Below, piece by piece: positions 23,898-37,441 of a DNA stretch of 64,000 nucleotides. Position 1 is the first letter of the stretch, and every line of letters begins with the position of its first letter. The notes beneath the pieces are model-generated. The model had not been told where the DNA came from and searched no databases. It saw only the letters and a list, made by a program, of their open reading frames with translations. The stretch covers positions 336,277-400,276 of the forward strand of contig MU385744.1 of assembly GCA_022497155.1 (NCBI GenBank), in the 5' to 3' direction. Origin of the DNA: Whalleya microplaca. Taxonomy: Eukaryota; Ascomycota; Sordariomycetes; Xylariales; Xylariaceae. Both the position numbers and the translations under genes were made by a program.

Positions 23898-24175
23898 TGT
23901 AACGACCTTGGGCTAGTTAAACGTGGTAGAGGTCAAAATAGAACGAGGTCCAAGCAACTTTATGTTGACCTCGAATGCTGGAACCAGAGATTGGCCATTG
24001 CTTGGGATCTTTGAACGCTCTCGGTACGTATAGAGTCGGTTACACGGGAGCTAACAGCGAAAGAACTCATAACCCTATTTGGAATTGAACGTGACTAAGG
24101 TTCCCTGATAGCTCCCGGACTCAGAGCTCTCGTGCTTACTTCATTCATCAGACCAATTCTATTTTGGTTCATAAC
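23898..24175. mobile_element. Possible solo LTR (Ty3/gypsy-like), degraded
   Basis: Begins TGTAACGACC, a common start for fungal gypsy LTRs, and ends near GGTTCATAACG, close to the usual ...TTCATAACA end. Length of about 280 bp fits. I see no clean target duplication, primer-binding site or polyprotein nearby, so this is only a candidate. Confidence 0.3.
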
Positions 24176-25889
24176 GTAGATAATGCTCTGTGTAGACCGT
24201 TTGTTATAACGATGTCCTACGTAGTTTCGAACGTCCTGGCTTGTCTAGGTAGTACGGGTTTTGAATTCGTCGGAGCAGTATACTTAAAGGACGCCAACAG
24301 CAGTAAGAACACCAACAACTCACCAACTACGACCTATCTACGACCACCCAACATAAATGTGCCGAGTCTCCCTTGACTGCAGTTGGATCTATTTTTCATG
24401 ATCATTCATTCACTCACTCCATGTCATCCTCGGTGCGACCAAACTTCCAGCGCCTCCTCAACGGTCAACCATCGTCTAAGCGGTATGTGGTGGCTGAGAA
24501 CTGCACCCGTGCCTCATGGACCGTGATGCATACGTAGAACCCGCAAGTCGCGTTGCGTAAACCCATCTCCGGCCCAGTCAGCATCCGGCTTGCCGGCCGG
24601 CCAGGTCATCAGGCCTCCTCTCCCCTATCTCCTCACTAGCCTACCTACTTCACGTTTAAAAACTTGCACTCGATGCCTATGAACTTAAACCTATATATCA
24701 GACCGGAGATTCGACGTATGAAGTTATGTCTACACGCCTAGTATGCATGTTGGTTCTGTTCTGCATACCTTACTTACCACCGCCGTTGCATGGAGGTCGC
24801 ATCGATCCGGACCCGGCGCTTAAGCACGAGAGTTTACCAGTTTTCAGGGTTCGCGGGGCGGGCGTTGCCGCTCTTTGGGGGAGATAGCCAGCCTGCATAT
24901 ATGAAACCCAAAACCCCGGCTAGTCCTTCAGTTATAGAATATCTCACGGACAGTGGACCTCAACGGTCGTGGTCGATTATAGAGGTGTGAGTTCTTACAC
25001 TTGTATGTATAACTCCCGGGTAAGTATGTAAGTGTGTACTGTATGTGCGCTAGGTACAAAACCGCCTGCACGTAATCCGTGCTACAGTCGATTCTAGAAG
25101 CCTACGTAACTATGTAAGTAGTTACATATGCAACCTCGATTGCTCCAGTCAGCATACGACGGTGTCTGCCTGTCTAAGACACCGTCTAAGACCTCCCCCA
25201 CCGCCTGTCTGTCTCACTCAGGTTGCGTGGTAGCCATTGGCAGGTATTCCGCACACAACCAGCGGTCATTCCGGCCCCTGTATCCAGTATCCAGTCAGCC
25301 AGGGAGTGGAATATCGTCGTGAGTATACGCATACTTTGACTGCTGGGATAGAACTTTTATCCTATAACTATACACACTACTAACCACGAGCAATACCTAC
25401 TCAATACCAGCAAACCCCAAGCTCCGCACGGATTGACGCAGCTAGCCCAGCAGGCTCGGGTGACAGGCAGAGCGCGCCTGCATGAAGGCAACCCTTACAC
25501 CCCTCCATCACTCACTCACTGATGTTGCATCGTCCATCGCGTGCATACATCTAGTTACTGTAGGTAGGGACCGATCTGTTCTACTTTATTTTACCACCTA
25601 GCGCTGACGAGACCTCATTGCTTGTACATACGAAGCCCCTCATCATTGAGAATTGACTGCATATATACAATATGTACGTACATACAAAGGGTCGGCCGCA
25701 GGCCAAGCAAAATACGACATCCTGTGTTCTGTTATATCGACACTTGTCGGCCATTGGAAAAGCACCGGCTTGAAATGATAGATATCTCCTCATGTGGATG
25801 GACGTATGTATGTCCCTCGATATGCACAAATGAGTGAGCAAGTAGCCTGCCATCCCGAACGCATCTTATTTACCCGTCCCAGCAATCCG

Positions 25890-25904
25890 CCCCCCCCCCC
25901 CCCC
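25890..25904. repeat. Homopolymer of 15 C
   Basis: Uninterrupted C run in intergenic DNA; length is prone to sequencing error. Confidence 0.8.
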
Positions 25905-26433
25905 AGGGGACGCCACCGAGGGATGCAGGTTCAGCTGAAGCCCGTAAGCAGCCTAGATGCTTCTATATGTACATACATGCATAGTATACATACATACGTA
26001 CGTACATATGTGCCCTAGTATGTGTAATAGGTAATAGACAGATGGAATGAAAAAAACCGTTATACTAAGGGTCGTATCGTATTGGATGTGGTGTGGTGGC
26101 TTCCCGAAGCCACATTGCCGTGTGTAAGCCACCGAGCGCCTGGGTGCTGGATCTACCTACTTAGCTAGGTTACTGTATGTGTAGGTGGCTGCTGGGTAGG
26201 TAGGTATCTTGCTTCACCGCTGAACGCTCATTCTGAACCATGAACCATGAACCACGAAATACGGCTTGAACAACCAAATTCTCATTACACCCTCCCTACC
26301 AGCCTATCTATCCCAAAGCTACCTGTTCTTACCTTACTCGACCTCTTGACCCCTGAACCCCCCTACACACGCAACCCACACTCACCTACCTACCAACGTA
26401 CTCACCTCTTCCCCCTACCTCTACACACCACAT

Positions 26434-28073
26434 TCAGCCAAATTTCTTCTCAAACTTCTTCAACATCCCCGTGACCCCCCTCTCCAACCTCTCAGCATTC
26501 TGCCCGAGCTTGCTCGTCTGCCCCTCGACCTTAGGCTTGTACTTGACCGCGTGCTCGTGCTCCGTGGGCCGGTACAGCTGCTGGTGGATCCCGTAGTCCA
26601 CGCTCCCCCCACTCCCACTTCCCCCCGGGTTCGCGTAGTTGAACTGCGCGTACCCGCCCGGTGGTAGGTCCGGGCTCTGAACCGCTTGTGCGTGCGGCGG
26701 CAGCCCCGGGCTCTGCACCGCCTGCGCCTGCGGCGGCGTCGGCGTGTGGTGCACATGAGCAGTCTGCTGTGGCGGTAACTGGGGGGTAGGAGCGAAACCC
26801 GGGGATCCCGGGAAGTGCGTACCGTACGGACTCTGCAGCGCCGCCCCCGGCGACGCCGGCATCGTGGACGCGCGGTGCAGGTGACCGAACTGCGAGTGCG
26901 GGGGCGGGAACCCCGGACTCTGGAGCCCGGGGCTGGCTAGCGGGCTTACGATCCCCGGACTCGCGAGACCGGGGTGGTGCTGCATCGGGGGGCCGGGGAA
27001 GCCCGTGTTGCCCGCCGGTGGCGGGGGCGGTAGCGACGGGGAGAACGGCGTCGGCGCGCCGTACCCGGGCGTGTACGGTGGCGCTGCTACTGCGGGGTGG
27101 CTGTCGCGGACGACGGCGGCGGCGAGGGGGTCGTGCCCGTCCTCGTCGGGCGGCGGGGGCGTCTTCTCGCGGTGCTTGATCTGCTCGGGCGCGGCGGGGG
27201 CGGCCGGGTTATAGGGGATCGGCGCGAAGGCCTGCGGCGAGGTGCCGGCGCCTTGGTGAGGGTGAGGGTGCGAGGGTTCGGTGGGCGGGGGCGCGAAGCT
27301 GGGGATGATGGCACCCTGGGGAGGCGGCTGCGGCGACGAGTGCGCCGGGTCCGAGATGGCTGCGTTCTCGAGTTTCTGGACCAGCGGGTTCACGTCGTGG
27401 GATTGGTGGTATGAGTGTGAATGTGATGGTGGTGGGCCGGGCTCGTCTGCGACTTCGACCTGAGAGGGCGGCAGCACCCGCCGTACGCCGTTGACGAACT
27501 GTAGAGCGTCGTTCTGCGTCCAGAAGTAGATGTCGAGCGAGTGCAGCTTGTAGTGGTATTTGTTCTCGTTCCGCGGATCGTAGGTGGGCAAGTGCCACTG
27601 GCTTGGGTCTATCGGCGCACCGGGCACGCCGTCGACTACGATGCTCACGAGACATTGTTGGTTGTAAGAGTAGCGGATCCGCGTGCTATCTAGGACTGTG
27701 TCGCATAAGCGTTAGGGCAAACACCACTATATGCTGAAGGGTGTTGTTTATGTTTGGTCTTATGTGCTGTGCTGTGCTGTGCTCTCTTACATCCGTCAAA
27801 GGCATCTTGGTCCTCGGTGCCGGCGTTATTCGCGATCTCAATGCGCGCCCTCCGGTCATTCGCATTCTCGAACAGGTACACGTAGGATCCCTTGTCGAAG
27901 CGATGATGGGGCGGCTTTGCCTCGGGCGGTCCGTAGAAGTAATGAACGTCCCCGAAACTGTCGGGCGCAAAGCAAATATCAGTCATTGTGAACTTACTTC
28001 CTCCCTGCTTCTCCAAGCTCGGGGACACCACTTACAGGGTCGCAACATTCTCTTCACCAGGTCGAACCGCCAT
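26434..28073 (-). CDS. Conserved proline-rich protein of filamentous fungi
   Basis: Three exons, 28073-28036, 27957-27791 and 27695-26434, with introns of 78 and 95 bp, give 488 aa. The N-terminal ~160 residues look like a folded domain: MAVRPGEENVATLFGDVHYFYGPPEAKPPHHRFDKGSYVYLFENA and later LDIYFWTQNDALQFVNGVRRVLPP. The middle (about 190-430) is a Pro/Gly/His/Ser-rich, low-complexity region with PPPP runs and repeats of SPG(L/F). The C-terminus HQQLYRPTEHE...LERGVTGMLKKFEKKFG is short, charged and looks conserved, suggesting a docking helix. I recall similar proteins across Pezizomycotina, sometimes labelled RNA-recognition proteins, but I see no RNP1/RNP2 motif. Function unknown. It diverges from uS8m. 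Confidence 0.8.
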
Positions 28074-28958
28074 ACTGATTGCGACTCAGGAGCAACAGCA
28101 AGAATGCGCTAGCACAATGAAATATGTAATGTATAAAACACAACAATCCAAGAATAACTAGTTATATATAATAGCAATCGAGTCTTAACTCGTATATAAA
28201 TGTGTTGTAACTAACTGACTATAGTTCGTCCGCTGATCGTGAGCTTCCACTTCAGCTTCAAGCTTCTTCAGGTGAAGAACGGAAAAAGGAGAAAGTTGTA
28301 AAAAGGAAGAAGCCAACCACTCGGTGACGATATCGCGGGCCTAATAAAACGGCCCCCTTTGCAACACATAACACATAATAAGAACCATATGTAGATGCAT
28401 TTTACCCTGCTGCCCTGCATCTGCTCCCCATGTCGAGCTGATGGCCGGCGCTTAAACTGCCCATTCCCACGTTGTTGCAGCTGCGATAGTGGGGTTGTCC
28501 AGGCTCGGCCAGCGCTATGTGTATGTACTATTTCTACCGACCAACGAGAGCCGTCGAATGGGGTTTCCTGGGAGTGATGCAGGGTGGTCTGTGCACACAC
28601 GGCCCTTGCATTTCTCCGCCGAATTTTCCATCTTCACTTATTCGAGGTGCCCTTGAAGATTCTTGAGCCGGCGATAGCTTCACAAGTTCTGCGTCAGCTT
28701 TTCGACACTACTTTTCTGAGGGGGGATTTAAACCTTGGGGAGAAGCCACACCACAGAACTGCTATCAAATAAGCGGGAGAGACCTTCTCCCCGACAAGAA
28801 ACCCCAGGGCACACCAATTCCCTCGAATCCGAGTCCGAACAGCCGCACACGTTCGACCTCGAATTCCTCTCCCCAACACCACCACCAATTCGCCCGTCAG
28901 GGCTCCTGGCCCCTCCCTGTTTACCAATTCCTCACACACACCCAAAGCACCGCCAAAA
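28074..28958. promoter_or_regulatory. Divergent intergenic region between proline-rich protein and uS8m
   Basis: 885 bp with both promoters. Short frames only. I cannot assign individual regulatory sites. Confidence 0.45.
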
Positions 28959-29447
28959 ATGGGCATCGTAAACATAACAAACATGTGCTCGCACCTCCAG
29001 AACGCCTCGCGCGCCCGGCTCGGCCTAACCTCCCTCCCGCACACGAAATACAACCTCGCAGTCGCCCTGGCCCTGCACCGTGCCGGCTTCCTCGCCTTCG
29101 TCACCCGCGGCGGCAGCCACCCGCCCGACCCGGCCACCATCGCGACGTACGAGCCGCCGCCGCTGACGACGGCGAACGTCGCGCGCCAGCGCCTGTGGGT
29201 CGGGCTGAAATACAGCGCCGGCGAGCCCGTGCTCAAGCACATGATCGCTATTACCAAGCCCAAGCGGCCCGTCAATGCCTCGCTGCGGGATTTGCAGAGG
29301 CTGTGCAGGGGCTTCGATGCCGCGACCCAGAGGGGGTTGAATCTGGGGGAGTGTTTGATTTTGGGGACCGATCGGGGGACGTTGGAGGTTAGGGAGGCGG
29401 TTGAGCGGAGGGTTGGTGGGTTGTTGTTGTGTCGGGTTGGGCCGTGA
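28959..29447 (+). CDS. MRPS8: Mitochondrial ribosomal protein uS8m (MRPS8)
   Basis: Single exon, 162 aa, start in context AAAAATGGG. The protein opens MGIVNITNMCSHLQNASRARL, the first helix of uS8 proteins in fungal mitochondria, and continues with VALALHRAGFLAFVTRGG and RLWVGLKYSAGEPVL. It closes with LGECLILGTDRGTLEVREA and RRVGGLLLCRVG, the uS8 C-terminal domain with the T(D/S)xG loop. uS8 binds 16S-type rRNA in the platform of the small subunit. Length fits fungal uS8m. Second mitoribosome small-subunit gene in this window after mS26. Confidence 0.93.
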   Translation: MGIVNITNMCSHLQNASRARLGLTSLPHTKYNLAVALALHRAGFLAFVTRGGSHPPDPATIATYEPPPLTTANVARQRLWVGLKYSAGEPVLKHMIAITKPKRPVNASLRDLQRLCRGFDAATQRGLNLGECLILGTDRGTLEVREAVERRVGGLLLCRVGP

Positions 29448-30819
29448 GGGGGTTGTTGCTTGGGAAAGTGGGTTTGTTGGTGATGGTGTTCGGTCGGTCG
29501 ATGGGAAGCTGTGGTCAGTCAGTAGATGTAGGGCTGGCTGGCTATCTAGCTGGTCAGGATGGATGAATGTTCAATGGAAGAAGAGAGAGGACGGATCATT
29601 GCTACGACCACACCATTATCACCAACCCCCACAGAACTCAATCTACAACAAGGCCAGCCGCCGAAATCTCAACTCTCGAGATTGTGTCATTTATTGATTG
29701 CCAGGCCATGTACGAGTTGGACACAGGAAGGAAGAAAAGAGTTATAGACAGACGCATGTAGATATGCATACGCGGGTGGTAGAAAAATTTCTATGTACAC
29801 TTTCCCCGAGGCGCTCATCGTCTATGTATCTGCCTCTCTGTATCATACCTAAATACAACATAAAGCTGTGAAAAGTATATCAGTATAAAAAACCAAAAAA
29901 ACGAGATCCCACAGTCAGTTAGTCATTCATACAAAGCATCTCATGTCTTGTCTGTGTCCTGATAGCTAGCTAGCCAAAAACGTAAGTAACTTAGAACAAA
30001 GTAAATAACGTGAGAACAGGATATCTATTCTAATTAAGACTGCTATGCATGCAGCTTTCTGCTAACTAACTAGCTAGCCAGCTGCTTTCTTCGGGGGGTG
30101 GTTGGGTTGTGGTGATTGTGGTGGTGATGGTTGGTGGTGGCTTGGTTGATCGGTTGTGGTCGGTTGGTTTGGTTTGGTTGGTATGTATGCTAATAAGTTA
30201 TCCTTCTCTCTTTCTCTCTTTCTCTACCTATTGAATTTCCCTTCTTCGTGCTCAGTATACATCATCAATGTTACCTAGTTTTCTCTTTACTACTACCCAG
30301 CCAGCCCAGTAGCAGTAAGTAACAAATAGCCTCTCACCACCAGCCGGTCAGACAGACAAGAAAAATTCTCTATGAACTCCCCAATTTGCTGCACCGTGTA
30401 GTTGCTTTGGATTGTCGAACGACAATAGCAACAACAGGATAATGATAAAAAAGGACTGAAAAAACAAAGGACCACCCCTCCCCACCCCTCCCCCTGCCCC
30501 CTCCTCCGTATAGACATTTGGCTAGCTCTCGCTTTCGCCCGCCCTCTTGCTCCGATCGTTCGTGGTTGTTCTTGTTATTGGGAAGAGAAGGAAAGAAAAA
30601 AATAGGTATCATGCTGCGCCTTCGCCTAATACAAACAGAACAAACAGAACACAGACATCAAACTCGAATCTTGAACTACTTAATATGTAAAACTTCACTC
30701 TCTTCCCCCTTTCTCCCCACCACCCATCTCATTCCGCCCCAATGCGTGTGCAATGTGTGCTGGCTGAATGGATTTCTGTGAATAGAAGTCTATGGGTACA
30801 GCTGGTACTGGCGAGCTAC
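29448..30819. other. Convergent 3' flanks, no gene seen
   Basis: 1.4 kb between the uS8m stop and the stop of the disordered protein gene. GTT/GGT-rich tract near 30080-30185 and CT-rich tract near 30205-30230; no coding frame. Confidence 0.6.
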
Positions 30820-33049
30820 CTAAGCACCCTGCGGCGGGGGCGGCGTCTCTTCCTTCGTCTCCGCCTCCGCTGCCTCTGGCGTCATCGGTTGTTCCTCCGC
30901 TTGTACGTCTTCTCCCGCTGGTGTGGTAGGTTCCTCGACCTTGGGTTCCTCGTCACTTGCCCCAGTAACAGGCTCCTCAACAGCGGGAGCAGCTTCCACG
31001 ACCGGCTCCGCAGGCGTCTGGTCAACGGGCTCTTCCACAGCCTCCTGAACCAAGTCCTCGACCTTCTGCGAGCCCTCCGTGACCGCCGGACTCGCTACTG
31101 CCGCAGCCTCAGACGTCTGTTCAGGAGTGCTGGCCTTGCTCTCCTCGGGCGTCGTCGGGGTCTTCGGCTCGGAGACGGCTAGCGAGTCCATCTTCTCCAC
31201 GAGGGGCGAGACAGCGGTATCCTTCGAAGACTTAGCGACCTCAACGGCAGCCTCGGCCGATTCCTTCTGCGCCACCACGGGCGCGACATCCTTCGCCGTC
31301 GGGGCCTCCTTTCCATTAATCTTCGGGCTCGTCTTCGGGCTGATCTTCGGGCTCTCCTTAGCCTCCTCGCCCGACTTAACACCCTTATTATTCGTCGCAG
31401 CATGGACCTTAGCCGCCTTCTTCACGCTCCTCTCGGCCGACGTGCCACTACCGCCGGTATACCTAGCGTGCGCGGACGGCGGGGCGCCGTGCTGCCTCCG
31501 CGGCGGCGTGACGGGGACCACCACCTTCTCGGCGTGCTTGCTGGACGAGCTCTGCGTGGGGCGCATCATGCGCGCGAGGAAGCCCTCGTCGACGTGGCCG
31601 CCGTCCCGCTTGGCGACCGGGTGGTCGCGCGCCGGCTGCTTCGGCGGCGGGCCCAGGCTCGGCCGCGGGCGGTTGATCGTCGAGCTCTGGCGCCGCAGGC
31701 TCTTAACTGCGGTTCCAGAGTTCGGGTTGCTGACGCGGCTGGATGGCCGGTGGTGCGAGGACGCCTGGCTCACGCTCAGATGTGGCGCCGTGCCCGAGGC
31801 GCGCGAGAGCGATTGCCGGGGTGGCTGTTGGGCGGCGGCGCCGCCGCCTCCGAGCTTTGAGGCGGAGGAGGCGGTGGGTGCCATGAGGGAGGAGGGGAGC
31901 TTCAGGGGTCGGGTTGGCGACTTTGGCTTTGGCTTTACGAAGCCAGTCCCGGCGGTTGAGTGTAGATCAATGGGGGCTGGCTTCTTGCCTGCATTTCCTG
32001 ACGTCTTTGTTGTTGCGGCTGCCTTCTTGGGTGCTGTGTCGTGATCTTTAGACGCTGCAGGTGTGATCTTCTTCGCGGGAGCTAAGCTTGAGGCTCTGGC
32101 CGCCTCTCTGGTAGGGCTCTTCGGTGCTTTACTAGTCATAGGCGACTTAGGAGCTTTTGCCGCTGTTCTAGCAGTTGAGATCGGAGCTGCTTTCGGGGCA
32201 GGTTTGGCGGTGGCTGTGGTCTTGGCCTTGTTGTTCGGGGCACCCACACTGCTTGTAGGCGGAGTCGTGCCATTCTCTCGTTTCGCCGACTTCTCAGTAG
32301 TGGTGCCTGGTACTATCTGGGTCTTGGGTTCCTCCACATCTACTGTCTTGTCTGGATTCATACTTGGGGCCAAATTAGGACTTTGGCCATTTTTCTTTGG
32401 AGAAAATTTGGCCGGTGCATCCAGCTTGGGGGACTCGGGAATCGCTTCTACTTGAGCTAGATTCGTCTTGAACGCAGATACGTTTTTGGCCATGCTGTCG
32501 GAGACAGTGGAACCCTTTTCTGATGTGGCCTGTGGTGCGCTGGTGTCGGTGTCGTTGCTGAATCTCCTGCTCGACACCGAGGCTGAGACCGAGTCGCCAC
32601 TAGGTTCTCGTCTCAATCCTATTCGACCGTCTTTCTCGATTGCCACGAACGAGGTTCTAACTTTGGACAGTGGCCGGGGCGAGTCGGTGGGAGAGGGGGA
32701 TCCTGCTAATAGCGAAAAAGCTTCACGTTAGCTAGGCTAGCTCTAGAAGTCCATGGCCGGCTCGTGCCTGGCTGCGACAGAGGTGACGTATTTATTAATG
32801 TCGTTTGTCGTTTTGTGCTGGTGAAGACGGAGATGGAATTGTGGAGTGGTTCGAACGGTCAGGAGTTTTGGAGTTCAGGGGGGATTTAGAAGGGCAGGGA
32901 AAATGGTATACAAAAGGGGATTGAGGAATTGCATAGTTGTAAACAGAAAGTGCCGTACCGACTGAGAGACCGGGCGATCTGCCTCGGTCAGGAGGGTTGT
33001 TCTCGCCTCTCTGCTCGAACATGGCGCGCAGGTTCCTGACGCCAGACAT
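30820..33049 (-). CDS. Conserved intrinsically disordered protein
   Basis: Two exons, 33049-32959 and 32702-30820, with a 256-bp intron, give 657 aa. Splicing joins the short leader MSGVRNLRAMFEQRGE...GRSPGLSV to GSPSPTDSPRPLSKVRTSFVAIEKDGRIGLRREPSGDSVS, a stretch I recall as conserved in Pezizomycotina. The rest is low complexity: Ala/Lys/Pro/Ser-rich basic middle with SPK and KSPT repeats, then a Pro/Glu/Val-rich acidic tail ending PPPPQGA. No fold, catalytic motif or membrane span is visible. Many S/T-P sites suggest proline-directed phosphorylation. A scaffold role is possible but is inference. Function unknown. Confidence 0.8.
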
Positions 33050-34393
33050 GGTTGCGACTGGTCTGATCTGGACGCGGGTATATGGAAAGAAAGAGCCAGA
33101 CCGATGCTTCTGATGCTTCTGATGCTACTGATGCAACTGAATGTTACTGATCAGAAATCAACAAGTGTCACCGCGGGCAAGTGCAGCTGCCGTTTGTAAA
33201 CTTCGATGACATGCCCTATTTTTTTTTTCTTTAATCGTGTCGCGCGTTTGATTGTAGATTGTTCGTCAGATCGACTTTTTTGGGGGTTTGGGGGGCGTTC
33301 GGGAAGACGGGAAGGGGGACCAGAGCTTGGAGAGCTAGTCCAGGGGTTAAAGCTATTAAAAGGGGGGGTTCAGAGCAGAGCAGAGACAGGATAGCGGATG
33401 GATAACAATCTGTCAGCCTAGCAACGGATGGCATAAAAAAAAAGAGACGAATCAAAGGATGCTAGGATCAACGGGTTTGTTTGCTACGGTGTGGCAGTGA
33501 GTTGTTGATGCGATAGGTTACTTAGGTATACAACCGATGCAAACGTTGACGACGCGACGATGCCCTCAAAGAATGCAGAAAATGCAGGAAGGTGGTATTA
33601 GCAGAGGTGGTCGGCGCAGGACGGATGGATGACATGGAATTATTAAGTTAAGAATTATTATGCCATGCCGGTGTACAGACAGTTCGGGAGTTGGGCTGTT
33701 TTGATGGTGGGATGTGGCCGGTCAGGTCCCGTTTGGGCTGATTAAATTAGGGAGATAATTTCATGGATATACATAGCGAGATGAGTGGGTTCAGGGGCTT
33801 GTACTGCGTACTATACTACATGTAGGAGCCTTCCAAAAGAGAGTTCCAAAACGCGTCTAGAAACGGGCTTACGGGCTAATAATACAATGAATAAGTGCAC
33901 GAAAGAGACACCTGTTCATCCGACCCTCGCTCGTCTTGCTCTCTTGGGCTTATTTCTGTCCATGTACATATTTCTGGGCTGTTGAAACATATTCCTATTG
34001 GCAGGCAGCTATCGCCACTATGGATTGCATATACATAGCCTTTCTGTCGGCTTTCAATTATAGCAACTCAGCATATGTGTTGTTGTTTACTTGGCTGTGT
34101 TACTGCGTAGTATCCAGAGTATCCAGAGTTTCCCAACCACCTGCAACTCATCGAAAGTAAACAAATGTTTGTTAGTCATCCGTGTTTACCCAGCTGGCCA
34201 GTCGCTGCAGGTGGTTAGGTTGCTTATCGATCGCATTGACAGCTGTTTAGCCGTTGAAAACCGCATGTGCACTGCAGCACTGCATTAGATATTCTCCCGT
34301 CTCCCGTTCATTACGTAGAGTTACTGGACAATTATGTACTGCGTATTGATGGTGGGAAGTTTGGTTCACTGTCCGGGGTCTAATAAGGTCGCG

Positions 34394-34414
34394 TGGCCTG
34401 TGGCCTGTGGCCTG
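34394..34414. repeat. 7-bp tandem repeat, three copies
   Basis: TGGCCTG repeated three times without gaps. Confidence 0.8.
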
Positions 34415-34632
34415 TGTATGTACATATCTACATAGTACGTATGTTCATACGCAGTATGTAAAGCCTCGGCATAATCTGAGGGCTATGTCTTCATATCAGT
34501 TCATATCAGAGTGAAGGGTACCCCGTGCGTCACCAATAATGCAGCCAAAATGCATCCGACTGTGGATATCTAATTTTCGTCAATCAAAGCCGTAGTGAGC
34601 CCGTCCTGGTCAGTCATCGTTCGACACAAGAT

Positions 34633-34662
34633 ATCTGTCTTGATCTGTCTTGATCTGTCTTG
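34633..34662. repeat. 10-bp tandem repeat, three copies
   Basis: ATCTGTCTTG repeated three times without gaps, upstream of LYS12. Confidence 0.85.
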
Positions 34663-35291
34663 AATCTGGATTGAGTCCGTTCTGAGAACTATCTCCGTAT
34701 GTTCAGAGAGATCTTTCACCTTGCACGCATACGGAGATGTTTCAAGTATACCTCGTGACGTCTAGGGTATACGATCTGACCGTGTTTGTCAAAGAGTCCC
34801 TAGGTATGGAGGGTTCGTATGTAATGAATACGACCCAGGGGAAGCCTGCCTGGGTACTTGGGTATCTATGTAGATAGGTAGTTGATAATTCTACAGGTTG
34901 ACAGTCGATCTAGAAGACAAGAGGTTCCAACTGTGATTGGAACTTTAAACTTGCAGAATGCATGCAGCTGTCAAACTCTGTAAGATTACCTAGGTACGAT
35001 GCTGTACCTGTCAATATGAAGCATGTAAACTGTCAGTTGGCTGTCATCCCGCCCTGCCTGCTATACAATTTAGAGCAAACTTATCCGTACCTAATTACAG
35101 ATTATTGCCTTAGGTAGGTACATTGATACTTTAGCAGTTTAGGTATGTACCTAGGTACCCTGCTGGCTGCTGTCTGCAGAACTGGCGAACGGGAAGCCCC
35201 TGACACCCCTGTCCAATAGTTTTCCTGGGTACGCGCCCACCTCCGATCCGCGGAAGAGATTCCCCAGGATTGGACCCCACCATGGGAGCTC

Positions 35292-35297
35292 TGACTC
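35292..35297 (+). promoter_or_regulatory. Possible Gcn4/CPC1 site upstream of LYS12
   Basis: TGACTC followed by T lies 95 bp before the start codon and matches six of seven bases of TGACTCA. General amino-acid control acts on lysine genes in fungi, but a six-base match is weak. Confidence 0.3.
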
Positions 35298-35391
35298 TCC
35301 AAGTCGCTTCACAAAATTAAATTTATTACTCTGTTCGACTAAGCTTCATCAGACCGAACCGCCTCGCCAGAATCGCAATTGAACCAGCACA

Positions 35392-36664
<1,273 letters not shown>

Positions 36665-37441
36665 ATCTATGTGTATCACATCTCTGTGGTCGATTTCTTG
36701 GATGATATACCTACCTACTTACCTACTATTGGGATCTCTCTGGGTAGAACCTGGCGGGAGGAATCATTCGAAATAGTAGAAATATTTTGGGAACGAATAA
36801 ATGAAGATATGTACCTAGATACCCTTCAAAACCCCGGAAGGCACCACGAAAAGGAGAAAGTCATGTAACGAATCAAAAAATAGAGGGAAGAGTTTTCGTC
36901 TTGTCTTGTCGTGAATCTATACAGACATATCATATCCTGCGTGGCCGCGCCCTGCATAAGTAATAACGCCGGTCCGTACCACCTCCAAGCCGCCTCCAGG
37001 TTGGGTTCGTACGGCTTTTTTTCTATATACACACACCTTTTACATACCTACCCGCATGCGCGACTATTTTGCCAGCTACCTAACATAAATACACATATCT
37101 AGTAGGATGTAGGCAGTAATGTGCTGTTGCACACAATCAATATTGTACACATCAGTCAAGTCTAGACCCAGCCCTGCTATGTGACTAGGCCGGACCATCT
37201 ATCCTTCCATGCAGCATCTAGCTCATGGACCTAAATGCCGATTCTATCAATCATATACATCAGCAGAACAAAACATAAACACGTCTACCATCCATCCATC
37301 CATCGACGGGATTCCGCTCGTCATATCTAGGTAGGTAGTACTGGACCGACCAGCATGGGCCCCCAGCAAGGAGAGGCAGCAGCAGCAGCACCCGCGTCCT
37401 CGGGATCAAGGTCAGGAGAGAACAAGAAGAAGCCAGCCGCT
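36665..37441. other. Convergent 3' flanks of LYS12 and mitochondrial EF-G
   Basis: AT-rich, no coding frame; TACCTACTTACCTACT repeat near 36708. Confidence 0.6.

Larger units (their letters stand above)
22122..26433. other. 4.3-kb gene-free region rich in simple repeats
   Basis: No gene model fits. It holds many TACCTA/TAGGTA-type motifs, TA and TATG microsatellites, a 15-C run, CATA/GTAC repeats and a candidate solo LTR. Promoter sequences of the PPxY protein gene lie at the left end. Confidence 0.55.
33050..35391. other. 2.3-kb intergenic region
   Basis: Divergent promoters of the disordered protein and LYS12. Contains short tandem repeats at 34394 and 34633 and TACCTA-type motifs near 34.99 and 35.11-35.16 kb. 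No gene seen. Confidence 0.6.
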
